Shown here piece after piece: positions 1 through 7,634 of a stretch of DNA of 38,206 bases. The DNA lies in assembly GCA_017463065.1 (NCBI GenBank), contig JAFTPX010000058.1, forward strand, positions 1 through 38,206, read 5' to 3'. Numbering within the stretch: the stretch's first letter is position 1; every line of letters starts with the position of its first letter. The translations under genes and the position numbers were made by a program. Under the pieces are notes generated by a model. That model ran no database searches, had not been told where the DNA came from, and was given only the letters and a program-made list of their open reading frames with translations. This DNA comes from Clostridia bacterium. GTDB lineage: Bacteria; Bacillota; Clostridia; Oscillospirales; CAG-272.

Positions 1-1602
1 CGCAACGTCAATTCGCTTGTAGGTCTGAACGATGTCGTTGACCTCGGTTACCGCCTCGTTCAGCTTTTCTTCCAGCAGAGAGTCGCTGTAGCCCTCGCCC
101 AGAAGCTCCTCTGCCGCTTCCGTGTCGGGGCGGAGAACCGCCACGATGTCGTATTCGTTTTTCTTTTCGTTCTTCATGCTGAGGACGATGGCTTCCCCAA
201 CCAGTCGGTTTCGACAGAGATAGGACTCCAGCTCCTCGGGAAATACGTTCTTTCCGTTGGCGCGAATGATGACGTTTTTCTTTCTTCCCGTAATGATCAA
301 AAATCCGTTGTCGTCAATATAGCCGATGTCACCCGTATACAGCCATCCGTTTTTCTTAACCTCTGCCGTCAGGTCGGGTCTTTCGTAATAGCCAAGCATC
401 ACGTTGTCACCCCGATAGCAGATTTCGCCCGTGCCGTCCTCGGCAGGATCCATGATCTTCAGCTCACCCTCGGGCAGAACCAAGCCTGCTGAGCGGTCGT
501 TGAAATAACAGTCGCGGTTGACTGCGGCAAGGGGAGAGGATTCGGTCAGACCGTAGCCCTGAATCACCTTGATACCGAACTGACGCATCCCCTTGATGAT
601 CTCGGGATCGATGGGCGCACCGCCCGAAACCAGCAGATCCAGCTTTCCGCCGAAGGAGGCGTGGATCTCCGCGAACATCTTTTTCTTTGCCGCCATTCTT
701 GCGGAATAGGGCTTGATCTTATCGGTCACGGCAATGACCGTGCGAACCTTCTTTTCAATCCCTTTTTTGCGGATATTGGACCAGATCTTGCGGTACATGG
801 TCTCGATCAGAAGCGGTACGCAGAGGATCTTGGTTGGATTGACCTCCTTCACGTTTTTCATAATATAGCGAACGCCCTGCGAGAACGCCACCGACGCGCC
901 GCGGGACAGCGGATAAAGGAATCCGCAGGTGCATTCGTACACGTGGTGAAGGGGAAGAACCGACATGGCGCGGTCCTCGGTATCGATATAGACCATACGG
1001 GCAAGATTTTCCACCGTGTGGCAGATGTTTCTCTGAGAAAGCATGACTCCCTTGGAAACACCCGTAGTGCCCGAGGTAAAGATCAGGGAGCACATGGCGT
1101 CAATGTCGATGGAGCAATCGGTATAAACCTTGCTTCCCTCGGACAGAAGCTGACGTCCCTCCTCGATTAGATCGGCAAGCTCGTTAAAGCAAACGAGGCT
1201 GACTGAAGGATCCACAAGATTCAGCTTGGAATTCATTTTGAAGGAGTGAAGGATCAGGGATGCCTCGGAGATCTTGGCAATATTCGCAATCTCCTCTGCG
1301 GGAATCTCCTTGTCTACGGGAACGATCACGCCCAGTCCGCAGACCGTTGCCATATAGGAGACGCACCACTCGTAGCAATTTTCTCCCGTGACGATGACTC
1401 GCTTGCCCGTAAATCCTCTGGCGGCAAGCGCCGTGCCCAAGGCAAATACCTCGTTTTTGAAGCGGGCATAGCTATATTCCGTATAGGTTCCGTCTACCTT
1501 TTGCAGGAAGGCGGGAAGATCACCGTATTGTGCCGCGCTACGCTCCAGCATTTCGCGAAGATCGTGGATTTTTTCGGTTTTATAGTAACTCGGTTGTGCC
1601 AT
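1..1602 (-). CDS. Long-chain acyl-CoA synthetase (AMP-forming), partial at left edge
   Basis: Activates fatty acids to acyl-CoA through an acyl-adenylate. The first 534 codons are visible; the C-terminus lies outside the window. Seen in the translation: the AMP-binding P-loop at about residues 172-187 (SLIFTSGTTGVSKG), the GYGLTESSP adenylation motif near residue 300, and the hinge-like YTGDIGYID and GRKKNVI motifs further on. These are hallmarks of the long-chain (FadD15-like) branch of the ANL superfamily. The start at 1602 is chosen because AGAGG lies just upstream on the minus strand and the protein begins in the usual family register. A minus-strand TATAAT (1662-1667) has a palindrome over its -35 position. 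It is divergent from the sugar operon. The fatty acid operon at 24050-30239 makes a lipid role plausible, but the exact chain length preference cannot be read from sequence. Confidence 0.93.
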   Translation of the reverse strand, partial: MAQPSYYKTEKIHDLREMLERSAAQYGDLPAFLQKVDGTYTEYSYARFKNEVFALGTALAARGFTGKRVIVTGENCYEWCVSYMATVCGLGVIVPVDKEIPAEEIANIAKISEASLILHSFKMNSKLNLVDPSVSLVCFNELADLIEEGRQLLSEGSKVYTDCSIDIDAMCSLIFTSGTTGVSKGVMLSQRNICHTVENLARMVYIDTEDRAMSVLPLHHVYECTCGFLYPLSRGASVAFSQGVRYIMKNVKEVNPTKILCVPLLIETMYRKIWSNIRKKGIEKKVRTVIAVTDKIKPYSARMAAKKKMFAEIHASFGGKLDLLVSGGAPIDPEIIKGMRQFGIKVIQGYGLTESSPLAAVNRDCYFNDRSAGLVLPEGELKIMDPAEDGTGEICYRGDNVMLGYYERPDLTAEVKKNGWLYTGDIGYIDDNGFLIITGRKKNVIIRANGKNVFPEELESYLCRNRLVGEAIVLSMKNEKKNEYDIVAVLRPDTEAAEELLGEGYSDSLLEEKLNEAVTEVNDIVQTYKRIDVA

Positions 1603-1661
1603 AGGTTCCTCTTTCTGTCAACTTTTCAAAAATTGACCGCTCAACATTTGATTACTCAACA

Positions 1662-1702
1662 ATTATATCATGATATTGGTACCATACAGTGAATAAACTG
1701 TA
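1662..1702 (-). promoter_or_regulatory. Promoter and palindromic operator candidate of the acyl-CoA synthetase
   Basis: On the minus strand TATAAT lies at 1667-1662. The -35 position is occupied by a poor match that coincides with an inverted repeat TACAGT-N6-ACTGTA at 1685-1702. A palindrome over a weak -35 box is the usual placement of an operator. The regulator is unknown; a fatty-acid-responsive repressor would be a natural guess only. Confidence 0.4.
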
Positions 1703-1833
1703 AAAAAATATGAATACATCAAGAATATTTTTTGAACGGAGAAGCAATGATGTTGGTTTTATGAGTAACTTTCGGTACATTATACCATATTTTTGAAAAA
1801 TGTCAATGAAAAATAAAAAATTCGGGAAAAGGT

Positions 1834-1860
1834 TTGAACGGTCGGGATTTTGTGTATACT
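1834..1860 (+). promoter_or_regulatory. Promoter candidate of the malT-mapP-malQ operon
   Basis: TTGAAC (1834-1839) and TATACT (1855-1860) are separated by 15 bp, shorter than the 17 bp seen elsewhere in this window. Transcription would start near 1867, upstream of the GTG start at 1908 but downstream of the ATG at 1800, which argues against the longer reading frame. A second weaker possibility is TTGGTT/TACATT near 1755-1783. Confidence 0.4.
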
Positions 1861-1907
1861 ATGAAAAAACCAAAAAAAAGGAAGCAATCAATGAAAGGAG
1901 AAGGATT

Positions 1908-4088
1908 GTGGCAACCGAACGCAAACAACAAGCGGGGCATCTTGTCGCCCCCATGGATGGAAAAACGGTTCCGTTGGAGCAGGTTCCCGACACGGTATTT
2001 TCCGATAGGATTTTAGGGGACGGATGCGCCATTTTGCCAAGCGACGGGAAGATCTACAGCCCCGTAGACGGAGAGATTACCTCGGTGGCGGACGCCAAGC
2101 ACGCCTATGGCTTTTTATCCGAGGACGGCATGGAGGTGCTGGTGCACGTGGGATTGGAGACGGTATCGTTGGAAGGAAAGGGCTTTCGGACATACGTCAA
2201 GGTGGGCTCCCGTGTCAAGCGGGGGGAGCTGATCGCCGAGGTAGATCTGAAGCTGTTGGCAGAAAGGGGGATATCGCCCATGACCCCTGTACTGATCTGC
2301 AATGCCCCTGAGGGAACGAAGATCTCGGTTCTCGCCGAGACGGTTCGAGGCGGAAAGGACGGGCTTTTGGAAATTTGCGGTCATGGGGAGACAGAAGTCG
2401 CGCGCACGCCCGATAGGGGCAAAAAACAGAAGAAAGAAAGGAAGGAGCGGGGTGCGGGCTTTGACTTCTTGCAGAAGCTGGGGAAGGTGCTGATTGTGGT
2501 AATCGCCGTGATGCCCGCGGCGGGGCTTGCCATCAGCTTGGGAAAGCTTGTCGCCATGCTGGGGGCTGACGTAGGAGCGTTGGTTACCGTTGGCACGATC
2601 CTTGAGAACATCGGTTGGGCGATCATCAACAACTTCCACCTGCTCTTTGCGGTTGCCATCGGCGGCTCTTGGGCAAAGGATCGGGCGGGGGGCGCCTTTG
2701 CGGCGGTGATCTCCTTTATTCTGATCAACAATATTACGGGCTCTTTGTTTGGCGTGACCTCACAGATGCTTGCCGACGCGGATGCGGTGACCCACACGCT
2801 CTTTGGCAAGGAGATCCCCGTGGACGGGTATTTTACCTCCGTGCTGGGGGCGCCCGCGCTGAATATGGGGGTATTCGTGGGCATTATAGCAGGCTTCCTC
2901 GGAGGAATTCTGTATAATAAATATTACAATTTCCGCAAGCTGCCCGATGCGTTGTCCTTCTTTAACGGAAAGCGGTTTGTGCCTCTGGTGGTGATCGTCT
3001 GGTCCATCGTGGTGTCGCTGGGGCTTTCCGTCGTCTGGCCCGTGGTACAGTCGGGGATCAATTCCTTCGGGGTCTGGATTGCCAATTCGGCAGATACCTC
3101 CCCCGTGCTGGCTCCCTTTATTTACGGGACTTTGGAGCGGCTTTTGTTACCCTTTGGTCTGCATCATATGTTGACCATTCCCATGAACTACACCTCCTTT
3201 GGAGGAACCTATGTGGTTCAGACGGGTGTGAACGCAGGCTCTGCCGTATTCGGGCAGGATCCCTTGTGGCTGGCATGGATCACCGACCTGATCAACTTCA
3301 AGAATGCGGGGAACACCGCCGCCTACGACAACTTGCTGGCGACTGTTGTTCCCGCCCGCTTCAAGGTGGGACAGATGATCGGCGCGTCGGGCTTACTGCT
3401 TGGCGTGGCGCTTGCTATGTTTCGCCGTGTGGACAAGGATAAACGGAAGCGCTACCGTTCCATCTTTTTCTCGGCGGCATTGGCGGTCTTTCTGACGGGG
3501 GTAACCGAGCCCATTGAATTTATGTTTATGTTCTGCGCCATCCCGCTGTACGTGGTATATGCGATTCTGCAGGGACTTGCTTTCGCCATCTCGGGGGTGG
3601 TGGATCTTCGTCTCCATTCCTTTGGCAACATTGAGTTTGTGACCCGATTGCCCATGTCCCTCAGTGCGGGGCTGGGAGGGGATGTGATCCGATTCCTGAT
3701 TGCCTGCCTCGTCTTTTTTGCGGTAGGATATTTCGTGGCGTATTTTATGATCGGGAAATTTCGATATGCCACCCCCGGCAGATTGGGGAATTATATGGAC
3801 GAGAATGCCGAGGATTATACCACTGAGCCCACGGCGCGGACGGTGACCGACACAAACGGTCAGCCTCAGCGGATTATCGCCCTTTTAGGCGGAAGAGAGA
3901 ATATTGTACTGGTGGATTCCTGCATGACCCGCTTGCGGGTGACGGTGAAGGATCCCGAGCTCGTTGCCGACACCGAGGCGTGGCGCGCGGAGGGGGCGTT
4001 GAGTCTGATCAAGAAGGGAACGGGGATTCAGGCGGTATACGGACCCAAGGCGGACGTGTTGAAATCGGATATCAACGATATTCTTTGA
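1908..4088 (+). CDS. malT: PTS glucose/maltose-family permease, domain order IIA-IIC-IIB
   Basis: Takes up and phosphorylates a sugar using phosphate passed from HPr. Domains: IIA of the glucose type at about residues 10-150, with paired histidines H65 and H80 (VHVGLETV holds the phosphorylated His); a charged linker near 155-180; IIC with many membrane segments at about 185-590, including GVTEPIEF; and IIB at the C-terminus with the phosphorylated Cys in VDSCMTRLRV (C672). GTG at 1908 is preferred: AGGAG lies 8-12 bases upstream and the protein then starts directly at the IIA domain. The longer frame from 1800 would include the likely promoter. The next genes encode a MapP-like phosphatase and MalQ, so maltose or another alpha-glucoside is the likely substrate; the symbol follows the Enterococcus malT-mapP order and the substrate is inferred. 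Glucose or N-acetylglucosamine cannot be excluded from the permease alone. Confidence 0.88.
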   Translation: MATERKQQAGHLVAPMDGKTVPLEQVPDTVFSDRILGDGCAILPSDGKIYSPVDGEITSVADAKHAYGFLSEDGMEVLVHVGLETVSLEGKGFRTYVKVGSRVKRGELIAEVDLKLLAERGISPMTPVLICNAPEGTKISVLAETVRGGKDGLLEICGHGETEVARTPDRGKKQKKERKERGAGFDFLQKLGKVLIVVIAVMPAAGLAISLGKLVAMLGADVGALVTVGTILENIGWAIINNFHLLFAVAIGGSWAKDRAGGAFAAVISFILINNITGSLFGVTSQMLADADAVTHTLFGKEIPVDGYFTSVLGAPALNMGVFVGIIAGFLGGILYNKYYNFRKLPDALSFFNGKRFVPLVVIVWSIVVSLGLSVVWPVVQSGINSFGVWIANSADTSPVLAPFIYGTLERLLLPFGLHHMLTIPMNYTSFGGTYVVQTGVNAGSAVFGQDPLWLAWITDLINFKNAGNTAAYDNLLATVVPARFKVGQMIGASGLLLGVALAMFRRVDKDKRKRYRSIFFSAALAVFLTGVTEPIEFMFMFCAIPLYVVYAILQGLAFAISGVVDLRLHSFGNIEFVTRLPMSLSAGLGGDVIRFLIACLVFFAVGYFVAYFMIGKFRYATPGRLGNYMDENAEDYTTEPTARTVTDTNGQPQRIIALLGGRENIVLVDSCMTRLRVTVKDPELVADTEAWRAEGALSLIKKGTGIQAVYGPKADVLKSDINDIL

Positions 4089-4097
4089 GGTGATGAA

Positions 4098-4943
4098 ATG
4101 AAGCTGTTAACGTTGAATACCCATAGTCTTGTCGGCGAGGACTTTCCCCGTCGGGCAGAGGATTTTTTTGAGGCGCTCCTTCGAGAGCGCCCCGATGTAA
4201 TCGCTTTGCAGGAGGTCAATCAAACACCGAGCACCCCGATAGTATTGGGACAGAATCTTTCCCGCTTTGTGCCCTGCGGCTCGTCGATACCGATCCGAGA
4301 GGACAACTATGCCTATTGGCTTTCGGAGAAGCTTTCCGCGGAGGGAATCCGATATTTCTGGACTTGGTTTCCCATCAAGCGCGGCTACGGAAGGTACGAC
4401 GAGGGATTGGCGACCTTTTGCCGTTTTCCCATTGCCGCAAGTGAGACAATTTATCTCACTCCCAATCGGGATTATGAGGACTGGCGCACCAGAATGGCGC
4501 TGATGATCCGTCCAGAGGGGCGGGAGGACTGGTTCTGCAACGCCCACGTGAGTCGGTGGGGGGGAGAGGGCGGCTTCTCTTTTGAATGGGAACGGTTGCG
4601 GGACGCATTGGCAAACAAGGATCATGTCTGGCTGATGGGAGACTGGAACAATCCTGCCGAGGTACGGAACGAGGGTTACGATCAGATCACGGCAGACGGC
4701 TTTTTTGACGCCTATCTGTTGGCGGAGGACCGACGGGGCAGAGAAACGGCGCGGCGAGGCATCGACGGCTGGGGGGACGGGAACGATGCCGACGGTATAC
4801 GGATCGATCAGATCTGGTGTCGTCCCCGCATGTCGGCGCTTCGTTATCGAACGGTTTTTGACGGAGTGGATCTTCCCGTGGTTTCCGATCATTTTGGTGT
4901 GATGCTTGAGACGGGAGAGCTCTGTGGAAAGGAGGAGGTATGA
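4098..4943 (+). CDS. mapP: Endonuclease/exonuclease/phosphatase-family protein, probable maltose 6'-phosphate phosphatase
   Basis: A 281-residue member of the EEP fold. Seen residues: N7 in LNTHS, E39 in LQEVN, H150 in NAHVSRW, D182 and N184 in MGDWNNPAE, D237 in RIDQIW, and D264/H265 in SDHFG, which together form the metal-dependent phosphoesterase site. It starts 9 bp after malT and overlaps malQ by 4 bp, so the three are co-translated. In Enterococcus faecalis the gene directly downstream of malT encodes MapP, which removes the phosphate from maltose 6'-phosphate made by the PTS. The same position here, followed by a maltose-using enzyme, supports that role over DNA repair. The family assignment is seen directly; the substrate is inferred from context. 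RBS GAGGTGATGAA precedes the ATG. Confidence 0.8.
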   Translation: MKLLTLNTHSLVGEDFPRRAEDFFEALLRERPDVIALQEVNQTPSTPIVLGQNLSRFVPCGSSIPIREDNYAYWLSEKLSAEGIRYFWTWFPIKRGYGRYDEGLATFCRFPIAASETIYLTPNRDYEDWRTRMALMIRPEGREDWFCNAHVSRWGGEGGFSFEWERLRDALANKDHVWLMGDWNNPAEVRNEGYDQITADGFFDAYLLAEDRRGRETARRGIDGWGDGNDADGIRIDQIWCRPRMSALRYRTVFDGVDLPVVSDHFGVMLETGELCGKEEV

Positions 4944-6433
4944 GGAGAGAAGCAGGCATTTTATTGCCGATTTTTTCCTTGCCATCCCGATACGGGATCG
5001 GGTGCTTTTCCCGTGAGGCGTACGAATTTGTGGATTTCCTTGCGGCATCGGGGCAGAGTCTTTGGCAGATCCTTCCCATGGGAATGACGAGCGTGGGGGA
5101 TTCGCCCTATCAGTCCTTTTCCGCTTTTGCGGGGAATCCGTATTTTATCAGCTTGGAGTGTCTTTGTGAGGAAGGGCTTTTGCGGGTGGAGGAGTGTGAG
5201 AGTGCCCACTTGGAGAGTGAGGACGGCGGCGTGGACTATGGGAAGCAATACGAAGTCCGTATGCCCTTGCTTCGCTTGGCGTTTGAGAGAAGCGGGGGGC
5301 GAAAGAGTCCCGAGCAGCAGGTATTTGAGGCGGACGAGGCGTGGTGGTTGGAGGATTTTTCGCTCTTTTTGGCAATCAAAAAACGTTTGGGGGGCTTGCC
5401 TTTGGAGCAATGGGACGAGCCACTTCGCAGACGGGATGACGATGCGTTGGCGAGATGCCGACGGGAGCTGTCGGAGGAGATTGCATTTGGTCGGTTTCTT
5501 CAATTTTACTTTTGGAAGCAATGGCGGGAGTTGAAGGCGTATGCGAACGAGCGGGGGATTCGGATCGTCGGGGATCTTCCGATCTACGTGTCTGCCGACA
5601 GTGTTGACGTTTGGGTACGTCCCGATCTGTTCTTGCTGGACGGGGAGGGGCGGCCTTCGGCTGTGGCGGGATGTCCTCCCGACGGGTTCTCCCCCGACGG
5701 TCAGCTTTGGGGGAATCCCTTGTACCGTTGGGATGCCCATCGGGCAGAGGACTTTGCTTGGTGGATCCGCCGTCTTGCTCATTCCTTTTCGTTGTACGAC
5801 GTGGTGCGGATCGATCATTTTCGAGGGTTCGATTCCTTTTACGCCATCCCTTACGGCGCGAAGAATGCCAAGGTGGGACGATGGGAAAAGGGTCCCGCCA
5901 TGGAGCTGTTTGAAGCGGTGGAGCGGTCGCTGGGAAAGCGGGAGATCATTGCCGAGGATCTGGGGTACGTGACCGAGTCGGTTCGCCGTCTGGTGCGGGA
6001 CAGTGGCTTTGCGGGCATGAAAATCTTACAGTTTGGCTGGGAGGAATCCGAGGGGGACGAGGAGCACAACGAGCATTTGCCCCACCGATACGGGGCACAC
6101 TGTGCGGCGTACACGGGAACCCACGACAACCCTACGCTGGCGGCTTGGATCGCCTCGTTGCCTTTCGAGAAGCGGGAGACGGTTTGGCGATATCTGGGTC
6201 TGCCCCAAGGCTCAAACGCGGAGCTGAGGAGACGGTTGCTTGCCTGTCTGATGGGTAGTGGAGCGAACACGTGTATTGTTCCCATGCAGGATTATCTGGG
6301 CGTGGGAGAGGAGGGCAGAATGAACCGTCCCTCCACGGTGGGAACGAATTGGCGGTGGCGTCTGACGAAGGGGGATCTGACGGAGGAGCTGGCGGGGACG
6401 ATCCGCTGGCTGACCGAGGAGAGCGGAAGGTGA
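4940..6433 (+). CDS. malQ: 4-alpha-glucanotransferase (amylomaltase)
   Basis: GH77 enzyme that transfers glucan units between maltose and maltodextrins, releasing glucose. At 497 residues it has normal bacterial length. Motifs in order: SLPSRYGIG (14-21), SPYQSFSAFAGNPY (55-68), GDLPIYVSADS (211-221), nucleophile D292 in RIDHFRG, acid/base E339 in IIAEDLG, transition-state D396 in THDNP, and a C-terminal VGTNWRWRL. All catalytic residues are present. The ATG overlaps the mapP stop (ATGA), with GGAGGAGG upstream. In this operon it would act on the maltose produced by MapP. No maltose phosphorylase or alpha-glucan phosphorylase is present within this window. Confidence 0.97.
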   Translation: MRREAGILLPIFSLPSRYGIGCFSREAYEFVDFLAASGQSLWQILPMGMTSVGDSPYQSFSAFAGNPYFISLECLCEEGLLRVEECESAHLESEDGGVDYGKQYEVRMPLLRLAFERSGGRKSPEQQVFEADEAWWLEDFSLFLAIKKRLGGLPLEQWDEPLRRRDDDALARCRRELSEEIAFGRFLQFYFWKQWRELKAYANERGIRIVGDLPIYVSADSVDVWVRPDLFLLDGEGRPSAVAGCPPDGFSPDGQLWGNPLYRWDAHRAEDFAWWIRRLAHSFSLYDVVRIDHFRGFDSFYAIPYGAKNAKVGRWEKGPAMELFEAVERSLGKREIIAEDLGYVTESVRRLVRDSGFAGMKILQFGWEESEGDEEHNEHLPHRYGAHCAAYTGTHDNPTLAAWIASLPFEKRETVWRYLGLPQGSNAELRRRLLACLMGSGANTCIVPMQDYLGVGEEGRMNRPSTVGTNWRWRLTKGDLTEELAGTIRWLTEESGR

Positions 6434-6544
6434 TGGGAAGGGGAGGATTCTCTTGTCTTTGACGGGAGGAGCTTCCCCGATTCCGTTTTGGACGGTATAA
6501 TTTTTTTCTTTTTTCCATACACTATACCAGAATCTTGAAAGGAG

Positions 6545-6569
6545 GACTGCCACAGGGCGGTCGTTTTTT
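6545..6569 (+). terminator. Hairpin plus T-run between malQ and the next frame (terminator or translation-site hairpin)
   Basis: GACTGCC (6545-6551) pairs with GGCGGTC (6556-6562) with one G-T pair and a 4-base loop, followed by G and six T. This looks like an intrinsic terminator for the mal operon. However AAAGGAGG ends at its left foot and the ATG of the next gene begins 3 bases after the T-run, so it could instead sit between Shine-Dalgarno and start codon. Confidence 0.5.
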
Positions 6570-6571
6570 AT

Positions 6572-7141
6572 ATGGCTGAATCGATTTACCGTACGGGGAG
6601 GGTTTGCTCGGCGGGCGTGGAGGTGCTTCGGTATCGGATCCTTCTTCCCACACGGGAGGACTTTGGGGTGCTGTCAGGCTTTTACGAGGAGATTTCGGAT
6701 GGGGTGCGCGCATTCTGCGAGGGGGAGCTGCGCCGCAGGGCAGAGGAGGATTTCGAGGCTTGTGAGGATCCCAAAAAGCGGTTTTTCTATCCGTCCTTTT
6801 GTTATACGCTGGAGGGGCGGATCCCGTGGGAGGATCGGGAGAGAGACTGGGTAGCGGTTCGTCTTGACGCTTGTCTTGGGCGAAAGGGCGGCGGGGAAAT
6901 TTTAGCGCGGGGGGCGGATGCCCACGTATGGCATCGGACAGAGGGGTGTCTGATTCCCCCCCAGGAGGTGGCGCGGGTGTTGGGATGCAGGCGGCTGTCG
7001 TGGCGGGAACGAAAAAAAGCCGATGGCGTTTTGATGGATGGAGGGAAGGTATGGCTGTGTATGGGGGGCGAATGGACAGAGCTTCCTCCAAGGAGAAAAC
7101 AAGGAAAAAATATAGAAAATCAAAAAGAAATGTCCTTGTAA
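6572..7141 (+). CDS. Hypothetical protein of unknown function
   Basis: 189 residues, soluble, with no signal peptide or membrane segment. I do not recognise the family. Visible features are an Arg/Glu-rich first half with several aromatic residues (KKRFFYPSFCYTLEG), and a second half with DWVAVRLDACLGRKGGGE, a HVWHR segment and CLIPPQEVARVLG, followed by a Lys-rich tail. The alternation of beta-strand-like and charged stretches looks like a real folded protein, and codon use matches its neighbours. The start is uncertain: the only good Shine-Dalgarno (AAAGGAGG, 6538-6545) is 26 bases from the ATG with a hairpin in between. It is followed by a V-type ATPase subunit D relic. It may be a lineage-specific gene. 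Confidence 0.6.
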   Translation: MAESIYRTGRVCSAGVEVLRYRILLPTREDFGVLSGFYEEISDGVRAFCEGELRRRAEEDFEACEDPKKRFFYPSFCYTLEGRIPWEDRERDWVAVRLDACLGRKGGGEILARGADAHVWHRTEGCLIPPQEVARVLGCRRLSWRERKKADGVLMDGGKVWLCMGGEWTELPPRRKQGKNIENQKEMSL

Positions 7142-7231
7142 ATTCTGAAACCATATGAAGCAATCTATAAGGGTATGATTTTCGATTGGATAGAAGGCGG
7201 AGAGAATTTGGCGAAGGAAGCGATCAGATGA

Positions 7232-7483
7232 ATCAGGGAAGCCGAGGGGCAAGCACAGCGGATTCGCTCCGAAGCAGACGGGCTGGCGAAGGAAATCGAG
7301 CGGACGCGGCGACGGATCAATGCGCTGGAATACAGCATGATGCCCCGATATCTTGTTTCCATGAGGTCCATCAAAATGAAGCTGAACGAAAACGAGCGTG
7401 GCAATACCTCCCGTTTGATGAAGGTAAAGGACATGATGCTCAAGGAGCGACTTGCTCCGCGGAAATACGGGGAGGAGGGTTAA
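7232..7483 (+). pseudogene. C-terminal relic of V-type ATP synthase subunit D
   Basis: An open frame ending with TAA at 7481-7483 encodes about 83 residues. From about residue 21 on they match the central-to-C-terminal helix of V-type ATPase subunit D: the segments KEIERTRRRINALEY, SMRSIKMKLNENER and SRLMKVKDMM are characteristic of that family. The frame is closed upstream by TGA at 7229-7231, and I find no start codon with a ribosome binding site or any N-terminal half (full subunit D is about 200 residues). No other V-ATPase subunit is nearby. I read it as a decayed fragment. Expression of a short helical peptide cannot be excluded. A terminator follows directly. Confidence 0.7.
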
Positions 7484-7485
7484 GA

Positions 7486-7520
7486 AAAACCCGTCGGAAT
7501 GTTGATTTCGACGGGTTTTT
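7486..7520 (+). terminator. Intrinsic terminator after the subunit D relic
   Basis: Stem AACCCGTCG (7488-7496) / CGACGGGTT (7509-7517), 12-base loop, then a T-run. It isolates the upstream region from mtlD. Confidence 0.85.
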
Positions 7521-7571
7521 CGTTGCTTTTTTAACTTTATAGATAAATTTTTATTGTTTTAAAAAAAGATA

Positions 7572-7600
7572 TTGCATTTTTGATGAAATTATGGTATAAT
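7572..7600 (+). promoter_or_regulatory. Sigma-A promoter of mtlD
   Basis: TTGCAT (7572-7577), 17 bp spacer, TATAAT (7595-7600) with an extended TGG before the -10. Start of transcription is expected near 7607, giving a leader of about 28 bases. Confidence 0.85.
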
Positions 7601-7634
7601 GTGTTATCATAAAAATACTAAAGGAGAGAGTTTT

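Noticed and set aside
1800..1907. Upstream extension of malT from ATG 1800
   Set aside because: It would cover the likely promoter, lacks a ribosome binding site, and adds residues not needed before the IIA domain; GTG 1908 has AGGAG.
7186..7542. 118-codon plus-strand frame over the subunit D relic
   Set aside because: It is out of frame with the recognisable V-ATPase D sequence and crosses the terminator hairpin.
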